From contig JBDHWF010000064.1 in the NCBI GenBank assembly GCA_039810045.1, positions 1 through 23,405 on the forward strand: a stretch of 23,405 nucleotides of DNA. Direction: 5' to 3'. Position numbers and translations under genes: made by a program. The stretch comes from CADCWN01 sp039810045 (GTDB lineage: Bacteria > Chloroflexota > Chloroflexia > Thermomicrobiales > CADCWN01). A model generated the notes under the pieces. It was not told the DNA's origin. It was given only the letters and a program-made list of their open reading frames with translations, and did no database searches. Shown here piece after piece: positions 6,911-14,128 of the stretch. Numbering within the stretch: position 1 is the stretch's first letter; every line of letters begins with the position of its first letter.

Positions 6911-7663
6911 CTACGGCACTACGTGTTCGAGATAGATTTCCCAAGGAGGAGTGAACTGCTCGAGTGCTTTGGCATCGAGTGTGAAGCCTGCAGGATCATC
7001 AGTGATCACGGTGCCCAGTTGTGACTGATGCGCAGCGATTGCCTGTTGTTTCTGGTGCCAGACTTGCTGAATATCCAGCCGCCAGCCAAAGCGCTCTCCA
7101 CTTGCTGGCAGATCGTTCTGAGTACCAATTACCTTCAGCCAGATTGGGTACTCCAAAATGCGTGGTGGCTGCGGCAGCGTCTGGCAGGCCGCCTGGACTA
7201 GCTGCCAGCTGGCCCGATGATCAGGGTGCGGATCACGCTCCCACGGCAACACTACCGTAGCTGGTAGTTGGTCCTGGACCACACTGCTGATCCGCGCCAG
7301 GGCGTCGGCAAAACCAGTGGTGCCTGCACCAGGTACCTGGCGATCAGGTAGGTGTAGAAAGGTGGCCTGGCTGGACTGCACCCCCAGTGCTGCCAGTGCT
7401 GCCAGTGCTTCTAACTCACGCAGAGCACGCAGGCGCTGCGGCGGGTAGGCACGTGAATGCGGATGCGAGGCAGTGCCGTCGCTGACAAACAGGATCTGTG
7501 TTGGTTGCTGATACTGGCTTAGCAGCGCCAGCAATCCACCACACCCGAGAGATTCATCATCAGGATGCGGTGCGATCACCAGCGTACTCCCCAGCTGCTG
7601 CACGACTTCAGCAGGATAGAGCGGCAACTCAGCAGGCTCAGCCAGTGGTCCAGGCGTGGTCAT
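6911..7663 (-). CDS. PIG-L family sugar de-N-acetylase
   Basis: 250 residues, of usual length. The zinc site of the LmbE/PIG-L fold is intact: APHPDDESLGCGG at 31-43 (H33, D35 or D36), the FVSDGTASHPHSRAYPP loop (59-75), the helix RLRALRELEALAALAALG and DPHPDHRAS at 144-152 with the second-site histidines. Family members remove N-acetyl groups from GlcNAc-type sugars attached to inositol, nucleotides, peptides or lipids; the substrate here is unknown. The start ATG overlaps the stop of the flavoprotein gene by ATGA, and the methyltransferase ATG follows 26 bp after the stop, so the three genes form one operon. No signal peptide, so it acts in the cytosol. Confidence 0.93.
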   Translation of the reverse strand: MTTPGPLAEPAELPLYPAEVVQQLGSTLVIAPHPDDESLGCGGLLALLSQYQQPTQILFVSDGTASHPHSRAYPPQRLRALRELEALAALAALGVQSSQATFLHLPDRQVPGAGTTGFADALARISSVVQDQLPATVVLPWERDPHPDHRASWQLVQAACQTLPQPPRILEYPIWLKVIGTQNDLPASGERFGWRLDIQQVWHQKQQAIAAHQSQLGTVITDDPAGFTLDAKALEQFTPPWEIYLEHVVP

Positions 7664-8841
7664 GACCAGAGGTCCAGTGCCGATTCGTGTTGCTCTAGCA
7701 AGTAAGCACCAGCATTGACCAGGGCAGCATCTGGTGCTGGCTGGCGCAGATACAGCCGTAGATCCCGGCCCACCCGCTCAAGCGGGTGTGGTTCCAGCAA
7801 TCCACGCATTCCAATTGAGTGCTCTACCAGGTTGAGGAGTCGCTCGCAGTTAGCCGCCACGACTGAGCGCGTCAGGTTGGAGTGGGCGACGATCCGCTGA
7901 CTGAGCTGACCAGCACTCGCCAGTTCCCGACTAAACACCTCTGGATGCTGATGCAGCAAAGCGCCCGCCTGATTGAGCCAGAGATGTCCGCTACCCAGGA
8001 GCATGGCGGCCTCAGCTGTCCGGGCCCGCTGGAAGGAATCTTCCGTCCGCTGCAGGTGACGCAGTTCAGCACACAAGGCATCAACCAGTGCCGCTGCCGC
8101 CCCCAACTGAACGGCAGCGAAGCGAATCGCGCCACCACTGAACCAGGGTTGCCGATAGTAATCACCAGGTACGCCCAACAGCTGGTCGGCGTCAAGCTCT
8201 ACACCAGTGAAATCAACCTGATAGGAGGCTGAGGCACGTACGCCATGCGGTTGCCAGCGGGAGCTATCCACCTGCACCTTGACCAGATCGAGGGGCACGA
8301 TCATGAGCTGCCACCCACCATCTGGTGAGGTCCCAGATACTAGAGCGCGATCAACCCAGCCCGCACCAGAGGTATAGATTTTGGTACCATGTAAACGAAC
8401 CCGACCCTGTGCCAGGAACTCAAGCTGAACGCCCTCAGCCCCCTCGGTATTCCAGACCCCAAAGAGTCGCCGCTGTCGTACATCAATAGCAGCCTGCTGC
8501 ATTTGGGCAGCTGTGCCAAAGAGTATAATCAGTTGCAAGGCATTGATATGCCCTTCATAGATTCGCCCTACTGCAATGCTCCCCGCGCCCAACCAGCGCA
8601 GAACATCCAGTCCCGCCAGGATGCCTTCCGAGGTTGTGGCCAGGCCTACCCCCCCCACTGCAACCGGCAGTGGTGCAGCCAGCAGTCCCGCAGCAGCAAT
8701 CTGCCGAAACTCTTTGTCAGGAAACGCTGTTGGCCGATCCAGTTCTGCACCACGCTCTGCGCTAAGCTGCGCAATCGTCCTGGCCGCACTGAGCATCTCT
8801 GCATAACGGCGGTGCTGTTGTTTCTGAGTAAAGGCGCTCAC
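7660..8841 (-). CDS. acyl-CoA dehydrogenase-fold flavoprotein, probably not a true acyl-CoA dehydrogenase
   Basis: 393 residues with the ACAD layout: an N-terminal helical domain (1-120; PDKEFRQIAAAGLLAAPLPVAVGG), a middle beta-barrel (about 125-225; GVWNTEG, HGTKIYTSGAGWVDRALVSG) and a C-terminal four-helix domain. At the C-terminus, where medium-chain dehydrogenases have RDxxxxxIYEGT with the catalytic Glu, this protein has RDLRLYLRQPAPDAAL (359-374), so that Glu is absent by my alignment. The tail ERVGRDLR...GAYLL is closer to ACAD-fold flavin monooxygenases (DszC, and the amino-sugar N-oxygenases KijD3/DnmZ). Start: GTG at 8841 with AAAGGGA upstream. It is first of a three-gene operon (overlap ATGA with PIG-L). 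A redox step on the sugar is inferred. Confidence 0.85.
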   Translation of the reverse strand: MSAFTQKQQHRRYAEMLSAARTIAQLSAERGAELDRPTAFPDKEFRQIAAAGLLAAPLPVAVGGVGLATTSEGILAGLDVLRWLGAGSIAVGRIYEGHINALQLIILFGTAAQMQQAAIDVRQRRLFGVWNTEGAEGVQLEFLAQGRVRLHGTKIYTSGAGWVDRALVSGTSPDGGWQLMIVPLDLVKVQVDSSRWQPHGVRASASYQVDFTGVELDADQLLGVPGDYYRQPWFSGGAIRFAAVQLGAAAALVDALCAELRHLQRTEDSFQRARTAEAAMLLGSGHLWLNQAGALLHQHPEVFSRELASAGQLSQRIVAHSNLTRSVVAANCERLLNLVEHSIGMRGLLEPHPLERVGRDLRLYLRQPAPDAALVNAGAYLLEQHESALDLWS

Positions 8842-8889
8842 AGGATGAATCCCTTTCGCTGACGCTCACTGGGCAAGTTGCCTTGCTGG

Positions 8890-8895
8890 ATTATA
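8890..8895 (-). promoter_or_regulatory. probable -10 box of the flavoprotein/PIG-L/methyltransferase operon
   Basis: On the minus strand a perfect TATAAT lies 48 bp before the GTG at 8841, giving a predicted leader of roughly 40 nt. The -35 region has no clear match, so an activator could be needed. The inverted repeat at 8932-8970 lies just upstream. Confidence 0.4.
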
Positions 8896-8931
8896 GTACG
8901 CAAGTGATGTTCCGCTGACGCACACTGCACT

Positions 8932-8970
8932 GGCAGGCAGTTCAGCCAGGCCCTAGCTGAACTGCCTGCC
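8932..8970. repeat. perfect 15-bp inverted repeat with 9-bp spacer
   Basis: GGCAGGCAGTTCAGC (8932-8946) and GCTGAACTGCCTGCC (8956-8970) are exact reverse complements. No T-tract follows on either strand, and no gene ends here, so it is not an ordinary terminator. It could be an operator or an RNA hairpin. Confidence 0.75.
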
Positions 8971-9067
8971 CAGCAACGGGCTACTCAGCAGCGCGACATT
9001 TGCAATTTCGGTTCGATTTGTTGACAATAGTCCGGTAGTGTTCCTTAGCACTGCTCTGTACAGACTT

Positions 9068-9091
9068 CCAGGGCCCGAGGTAGGGCCCTGG
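9068..9091. repeat. GC-rich hairpin
   Basis: CCAGGGCCC (9068-9076) and GGGCCCTGG (9083-9091) pair perfectly around a 6-nt loop (GAGGTA). Flanking TT and AA extend it with one bulge. There is no T-tract. Confidence 0.6.
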
Positions 9092-9315
9092 GAATACTTC
9101 TGTCAACGATTGGCAGGATGCCAGTACCTGTATGGAACTGGCAGTCATTTGGTCGGTGATCGGATCTGTCGATCTGGTATGCAGTGCCTGATGAGATCCC
9201 AGCATGGCACCGGTCCCCAAACCGGGTGAGGCATAAAACTTGCATTCTGGACTGGTGGTGCACACTGTGTGACCACAGAACTGCTTTGGCTAGCTGGAAT
9301 TACCAGCTGGCCTGA

Positions 9316-9344
9316 TTGTCAGTAGGACAAGATACGACTATTGA
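9316..9344 (+). promoter_or_regulatory. possible promoter of the glf operon
   Basis: TTGTCA (9316-9321) and TATTGA (9339-9344) are spaced by 17 bp and would start transcription near 9351, giving a leader of about 56 nt. The -10 is a poor match. A dyad, AGCTGG-AATTA-CCAGCT (9292-9308), sits directly upstream in a position suited to an activator or repressor site. Confidence 0.3.
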
Positions 9345-9406
9345 GCTGGGCGCAGCAGCCTTGATCTGTCAGTGAAAAATATGCACAGGAAGTGGGCAGG
9401 GAAGTG

Positions 9407-10699
9407 ATGTTCGACTATCTGATTGTTGGGGCGGGGTTTGCCGGGAGTGTTCTAGCGGAACGACTGGCGACCCAGTTAGCCCAAAATGTCCTGCTGATCG
9501 ACAGGCGACCGCATATCGGTGGCAATATGTACGATCACTATGACGATGCTGGCATCCTGGTACACAAGTATGGTCCACATATCTTTCACACCAATTCGCG
9601 CGATGTATTTGATTACCTCTCCCAATTCACTGCCTGGCGTCCGTATGAACATCGAGTGCGGGCCAGTGTTGATGGTCAATTAGTTCCTTTACCAATCAAT
9701 CTCGATACCGTCAATCAACTCTATGGCCTCCAGCTGACTACACTGGAGGTCAGTGATTTTTTTGCTGCGCGTGCCGAGCCACGTGAGCTGGTGCGGACAT
9801 CCGAGGATGCCGTAATCAGCAAGGTTGGCCGTGAACTCTACGAAAAGTTCTTCCGTGGGTACACGCGCAAGCAATGGGGGCTGGATCCGGCACAGCTGGA
9901 TGCCGCGGTCACAGCGCGGGTACCAACCAGAGTCAACCGCGATGATCGGTATTTCACCGATACCTATCAGGCGATGCCACGTCAGGGGTATACGCGCCTA
10001 TTCGAGCGGCTGCTAGCGCACCCCCGAATCAAGATCATGCTTAATACCGATTTTCGGGAGATTGCCAGGATAATTCCCTATCGACAGCTTATCTACACTG
10101 GCCCAATTGATGCGTTCTTCGACTATCGTTATGGACCACTGCCCTATCGTTCACTTGAATTCAAGTTTGAAACTCTTGACGTCTCCCAGGCTCAGCCAGT
10201 GGGCACAGTCAACTATCCGAATGAACATGCGTACACGCGCAGTACGGAGTTCAAGTACCTGACTGGCCAGGAGCACCCCAAGACCAGCGTCGTCTATGAA
10301 ATCCCACAGGCGGAGGGCGACCCCTATTATCCGATCCCGCGGCCAGAAAATGCCGCCCTCTATCGGCGGTATAAAGCACTCGCCGAAGCGACACCCAATG
10401 TCCGATTTGTCGGACGGCTAGCCAACTATCAATATTTCAACATGGATCAGGTGGTGGCCCAGGCCCTGAAAACATTCCGCACCATTGCCGCCACAACGCT
10501 CGCCACAGAGGAGATTACCAGTCAGTCCAGACTGGTTTCAGCTCCGGAAGATCCTACAGTAACCTGGAATGGTGGCGAGCCAGATCCAACTGCGATCCAG
10601 GTTTATACTCCAGATAGTATTCTGCAGGAAGAAGCGCTGCCACCAGCTGCATTCGAGAATGGGGCCCGGGATAGCGCAAGACCGGGGGAAGACCATTGA
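9407..10699 (+). CDS. glf: UDP-galactopyranose mutase
   Basis: 430 residues. This flavoenzyme interconverts UDP-galactopyranose and UDP-galactofuranose, the donor for Galf residues, in the cytosol. Seen: the N-terminal FAD-binding MFDYLIVGAGFAGSVLAERL (1-20), IGGNMYDHYDD (about 38-48), HKYGPHIFHTNSRDVFDYL (about 54-72), FRGYTRKQWGLDP (about 147-159), and the uridine/FAD-site stretch PVGTVNYPNEHAYTRSTEFKYL (about 265-286), then PYYPIP and NVRFVGRLANYQYFNMDQ. The core ends near residue 365; usual length is about 370-400. The remaining Pro/Glu-rich tail has no known role. An in-frame GTG at 9392 is possible, but the ATG at 9407 (AGGGA upstream) gives the conserved N-terminus. First gene of a six-gene operon; its stop overlaps the TTG start of the next gene. 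Confidence 0.95.
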   Translation: MFDYLIVGAGFAGSVLAERLATQLAQNVLLIDRRPHIGGNMYDHYDDAGILVHKYGPHIFHTNSRDVFDYLSQFTAWRPYEHRVRASVDGQLVPLPINLDTVNQLYGLQLTTLEVSDFFAARAEPRELVRTSEDAVISKVGRELYEKFFRGYTRKQWGLDPAQLDAAVTARVPTRVNRDDRYFTDTYQAMPRQGYTRLFERLLAHPRIKIMLNTDFREIARIIPYRQLIYTGPIDAFFDYRYGPLPYRSLEFKFETLDVSQAQPVGTVNYPNEHAYTRSTEFKYLTGQEHPKTSVVYEIPQAEGDPYYPIPRPENAALYRRYKALAEATPNVRFVGRLANYQYFNMDQVVAQALKTFRTIAATTLATEEITSQSRLVSAPEDPTVTWNGGEPDPTAIQVYTPDSILQEEALPPAAFENGARDSARPGEDH

Positions 10700-11892
10700 G
10701 CCGCTCCACACCAGCATTGTCCGTATCCGCCCCTCCTGATATTGTCTGCTTCTCGCATCTCCGTTGGGATTGGGTCTGGCAGCGGCCGCAGCACCTCATG
10801 ACCCGCCTAGCGTCGCAAACTGGGGCGCGGGTGTTCTTTATTGAAGAACCCCTGCCCTGGGGCGCGGAGACTGGGACTGCACCTGGCTGGGAGGTACAGC
10901 TGGTTGCGCCTGGTGTGCTCCGCTGTGTGCCTCACTTTCAGGCCCACTGGCCATGCTTTCTGGAGGCCGCTGGCGCGGATACCGGCACCATGCAGCGCCT
11001 CGTGCAAGAACTAATGCAGACCCAGGCGATCCGGGCACCACTGCTCTGGGTATATACGCCACTGGTGCTACCAGTATTGACTGGTCTGGAAACGCGATTG
11101 CTAGTCTATGACTGCATGGATGAACTCTCGCTATTCCAGGGCGCACCACCAGAGCTGCAACAGCGCGAAGACGAGTTACTGCAGCGTGCCGCACTGGTTT
11201 TCGCTGGTGGCCGAAGTATGTATAACGCACGTGTGAATCGCCATCGTAACGTGCACTATTTCCCTTCTAGCGTCGATCGCGAGCATTTTGCTCGTGCTGC
11301 TGATCCAACGCTGGTAGTTCCACCCGACGCGCGACCTGGCACTCCCACCCTGGGCTTTTATGGTGTGCTGGATGAGCGACTTGATCGCCAGCTTCTCGCC
11401 ACCGTTGCTGGCAATCGGCCCGACTGGTCGTTTGTCCTGGTTGGTCCGGTCACGAAGATTGATCCGGCTGAATTGCCCCAGTTGCCCAATCTCCATTATC
11501 CCGGGCAACAGGATTATCTGTGCTTACCGGCATACCTGAAGGGTTGGGATGTCTGCCTGATGCCGTTCGCGCTGAATGAGGCTACTCGATATATCAGTCC
11601 TACGAAGACGCTGGAATACCTGGCGGCTCTGAAACCGGTGGTCGCTACTCCCATTCACGACGTCGTCAGTGAGTATGACGGGTTGGTGCGTTTTGGTGCT
11701 ACCCCAGCTGCATTTCTGGCTGCCTGCGAGGCAGTGCTGACGGAAACGGCTGAGGAACGTGTTGTACGGCTCAGGCGCAGTCAGCAAATCTTGGAGCAGA
11801 CATCCTGGGAAGCAACGACAACCCAGATGTGGGCGCTGATCCAACAGGCGCTGACGCAGCAGCACCTCATCAGGTCTGGTTCTGCCCGATGA
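10696..11892 (+). CDS. GT-B glycosyltransferase of the type paired with glf
   Basis: 398 residues. The N-terminal domain begins at about residue 14 with DIVCFSHLRWDWVWQRPQHL, a signature I associate with GT4/TuaH-like transferases often next to glf. Further landmarks are LLVYDCMDELSLF (about 135-147), AALVFAGGRSMYNAR (about 165-179) and, in the C-terminal nucleotide-sugar domain, TLGFYGVLDERLDRQLL, YPGQQDYLCLPAYLKGWDVCLMPF and ISPTKTLEYLAALKPVVATP. The usual E-x7-E motif appears as the modified TKTLEYLAALKPVV stretch. The start is TTG at 10696, overlapping the glf stop (TTGA), with GGGGGA upstream. The next gene overlaps by ATGA. It may use UDP-Galf (inference from the neighbour). No membrane segment. 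Confidence 0.85.
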   Translation: MSRSTPALSVSAPPDIVCFSHLRWDWVWQRPQHLMTRLASQTGARVFFIEEPLPWGAETGTAPGWEVQLVAPGVLRCVPHFQAHWPCFLEAAGADTGTMQRLVQELMQTQAIRAPLLWVYTPLVLPVLTGLETRLLVYDCMDELSLFQGAPPELQQREDELLQRAALVFAGGRSMYNARVNRHRNVHYFPSSVDREHFARAADPTLVVPPDARPGTPTLGFYGVLDERLDRQLLATVAGNRPDWSFVLVGPVTKIDPAELPQLPNLHYPGQQDYLCLPAYLKGWDVCLMPFALNEATRYISPTKTLEYLAALKPVVATPIHDVVSEYDGLVRFGATPAAFLAACEAVLTETAEERVVRLRRSQQILEQTSWEATTTQMWALIQQALTQQHLIRSGSAR

Positions 11893-14078
11893 AGCGGCCT
11901 GCGATCTGTCTGCTCACGGATAGTCTTGAGCCCTCCGGCCTGGGCCAGCAGATGCTGCTGCTGGCTCGTCATCTCCGCTACCGCTACGCCCTCTCAGTGG
12001 TGTGTCCGGCAACAGGTAGTGGGGTGCAGGTGCTTGAGCAGAGTCGAGCGCTTGGGCTGACAACGCTGCCGCTAACCGTTCGTCAGAGCGGGTGTGCCTG
12101 GCAACAGCTGTCTGACTGGCTGCGCAATGAGCAGATAGCGCTCGTCCATGTCCATGCTGGTGTAGGTTGGGAAGGCCACGAGGTGATCACTGCGGCGCGG
12201 GCAGCGGGTGTACCAGCAGTGGTCCGCACTGAACATCTGCCCTATCTGCTGACAGACTTTGCCCAACGCGGTCGCTATCGTGGCCTGCTGTCCCAGGTTG
12301 ACCGCCTGATCTGCGTCTCTGATGAGGCCTATGCCAGCTATTGTGCGGCTGCCATTCCTGCAGCACAACTGGTGACGGTACGCAATGGCATTGATCCACC
12401 ACAACTTCCAACTGATGTTGCCAGCGTGCGGGCAACACTCGGCCTGACTCCCCAGGCCAGGGTGGTGCTGACAATTGGTCGATTCAGTGTGCAGAAAGAC
12501 CATGCCACACTGGCGGCGGCAATTCCCGCTGTGCTGGCGCAGGTAGCAGATGCCCACTTTCTCTGGGCAGGTAGTGGGCCGCTAGAAGCAGAAGTGCGGG
12601 CGCTCGTCAACGACCTGGGTGTGGCAGATCAGGTGCAGTTCTTGGGCCAGCGGAGCGATATTCCTGCCCTGCTGGCGGTTGCCGAGCTGCTAGTGTTGCC
12701 CTCGCGCTTTGAAGGTCTGCCACTGGTGGTGCTGGAAGCAATGGCCGCAGGGCTGCCGGTCGTGGCAACCAATGTCTCCGGTACGGCAGAGGCTGTTGTC
12801 GATGGCGTTACTGGCCGCCTGGTACCCGTTGGGGCGATCCAGGCGCTAGCGCACGGCATCAACGAGGTGTTGGCTGACGAGAACCTTGCCAGCCGCTGGG
12901 GGGCAGCCGGACTGCAGCGCGCGACCGAAGTCTTCAGCGGGGCGCGTATGGCCGACGAAACAGCAGCACTCTATGAGCAGTTGCTCAAACGTTCCGCGGC
13001 AGATGCAACAGACACACTATTGGCTGAGACGGTCACCACAATCCGTGGTACGGATGCCACTACAGCTGTCGAGACTGGCAGGGCTGCCAGAATTTGGGAA
13101 CAAACAAAGGAGTGCAAGGTGAAGCAGGTGCGTGTTGGGTTCATTGGGGCTGGTGGGATTGCCGGTCGGCATCTTGGGAATCTGCTCGACTTCGCTGATG
13201 TACAGGTGGTGGCCCTGGCCGATCCTGACCTTGTACGGGCCCAGGCCAGTGCCGGACGGTGCGGGGCGAAAGCCTACACCGACTATACGGTCATGCTGGA
13301 CAATGAGCAGCTTGACGCGCTGTATATCTGCGTGCCTCCCTTTGCCCATGGTGCGCCGGAACTGGCCGCACTGGAACGAAAGCTACCGTTCTTTGTCGAG
13401 AAACCGCTCTCAGTCGACCTGCCGGTAGCAGAGGAGATCGCCAGCAGCGTTGTCGAACAGGGGCTGACTACTGGCGTTGGCTATCACTGGCGCTACCTAG
13501 ATACTGTCGCAGAAGTTAAGGAGCACCTCGCCGCCAGCCCGGCACGGTTGGCACTGGGCTACTGGCTCGATAGTACGCCACCACCCGCCTGGTGGGGTCG
13601 CCAGGACCAGTCTGGCGGGCAGATGGTTGAGCAGACGACCCATATCTTTGATGTCGCCCGCTACCTGCTCGGCCCGGTCATCGACATTGACGCCCTGGGT
13701 GCACAGCATCAGCGTGCTGAGTACCCGAACCTGGATGTTGACGATGTTTCGGTGGCCCTGGTGCGCTTTGCCTCGGGCGCGATTGGCTCGTTTGCCTCGA
13801 CCTGTGTGCTGAAGTGGCCCCACCGGATTGGGCTGCACCTGTTTGGTGATGGACTGGCGATCGAGCTGTCTGAGTTTGACCTGATGGTTGATGTTGGCCG
13901 TGGCCGCCCGGTGCGCGAGGCGGTGGGCGATCCGTTTGTGCGCGAGGATCGTGATTTCATCGATGCGGTGCGCGGCGGTGAGAACAAGATTCGGACACCG
14001 TACGCCGAAGCGCTAGAGACGCATCGCCTGGTGATTGCCGCTCGCGATGCGGCTGAACGACGCGCGGCCAAGGCCTAA
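11889..14078 (+). CDS. fusion of a GT4 glycosyltransferase and a Gfo/Idh/MocA oxidoreductase
   Basis: 729 residues in one uninterrupted frame. Residues 1-370 are a GT4 transferase: ICLLTDSLEPSGLGQQMLLL (6-25), VVRTEHLPYL (111-120), VRNGIDPP (164-171), LTIGRFSVQKDHATL (194-208) and the donor-site E275GLPLVVLE283. Residues 371-410 are a Thr/Ala-rich linker. From 411 a complete Gfo/Idh/MocA dehydrogenase follows: VRVGFIGAGGIAGRHL (NAD(P) site, 414-429), ALADPD, YICVPPFAH and FFVEKPLSVD with catalytic-type Lys505, then GGQMVEQTTHIFDVARYLLG with the conserved His. An AAGGAG at 13107-13112 lies 6 nt before an in-frame GTG at 13119, so the second domain may also be made alone. The ATG at 11889 overlaps the previous stop by ATGA; upstream codons back to 11829 lack homology. 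It could couple sugar transfer to sugar oxidation. Confidence 0.85.
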   Translation: MKRPAICLLTDSLEPSGLGQQMLLLARHLRYRYALSVVCPATGSGVQVLEQSRALGLTTLPLTVRQSGCAWQQLSDWLRNEQIALVHVHAGVGWEGHEVITAARAAGVPAVVRTEHLPYLLTDFAQRGRYRGLLSQVDRLICVSDEAYASYCAAAIPAAQLVTVRNGIDPPQLPTDVASVRATLGLTPQARVVLTIGRFSVQKDHATLAAAIPAVLAQVADAHFLWAGSGPLEAEVRALVNDLGVADQVQFLGQRSDIPALLAVAELLVLPSRFEGLPLVVLEAMAAGLPVVATNVSGTAEAVVDGVTGRLVPVGAIQALAHGINEVLADENLASRWGAAGLQRATEVFSGARMADETAALYEQLLKRSAADATDTLLAETVTTIRGTDATTAVETGRAARIWEQTKECKVKQVRVGFIGAGGIAGRHLGNLLDFADVQVVALADPDLVRAQASAGRCGAKAYTDYTVMLDNEQLDALYICVPPFAHGAPELAALERKLPFFVEKPLSVDLPVAEEIASSVVEQGLTTGVGYHWRYLDTVAEVKEHLAASPARLALGYWLDSTPPPAWWGRQDQSGGQMVEQTTHIFDVARYLLGPVIDIDALGAQHQRAEYPNLDVDDVSVALVRFASGAIGSFASTCVLKWPHRIGLHLFGDGLAIELSEFDLMVDVGRGRPVREAVGDPFVREDRDFIDAVRGGENKIRTPYAEALETHRLVIAARDAAERRAAKA
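13107..13121 (+). promoter_or_regulatory. internal ribosome binding site and GTG start for the Gfo/Idh part
   Basis: AAGGAG (13107-13112), a 6-nt spacer and GTG (13119-13121) lie in frame inside the fusion gene, exactly where a free-standing Gfo/Idh enzyme of 319 residues (to 14078) would begin, KQVRVGFIGAGG. Spacing and position are ideal for initiation. Whether it is used cannot be seen from sequence. Confidence 0.6.
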
Positions 14079-14128
14079 AAACAGGTGGCAACGCTGGGCT
14101 GTGATATTGTGAGTAAGCAGGAGGTCCC

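Larger units (their letters stand above)
8842..9406. other. 565-bp divergent intergenic region rich in dyads
   Basis: This region separates the minus-strand flavoprotein operon from the plus-strand glf operon. It contains a minus-strand TATAAT, a 15-bp perfect inverted repeat (8932-8970), a lone TTGACA at 9021-9026 without a matching -10, a 9-bp GC-rich hairpin (9068-9091), a 6-bp dyad (9292-9308) and a weak promoter for glf (9316-9344). Short open frames here have no Shine-Dalgarno sequence or recognisable product. It is most likely regulatory, or it carries a small RNA. Confidence 0.55.

Noticed and set aside
9021..9026. Perfect TTGACA as the -35 of a glf promoter
   Set aside because: No acceptable -10 lies at 16-18 bp and it is 380 bp from the gene. 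A nearer, weaker candidate at 9316-9344 is preferred.
9038..9265. Short open frames on both strands in the 8842-9406 gap
   Set aside because: They cross strong hairpins, lack Shine-Dalgarno sequences, and their products are Cys/Arg/Gly-rich with no known pattern.
11829..11888. Upstream start for the transferase/oxidoreductase fusion
   Set aside because: It lies inside the preceding gene in another frame and lacks homology; the ATG at 11889 with ATGA overlap gives the family N-terminus.
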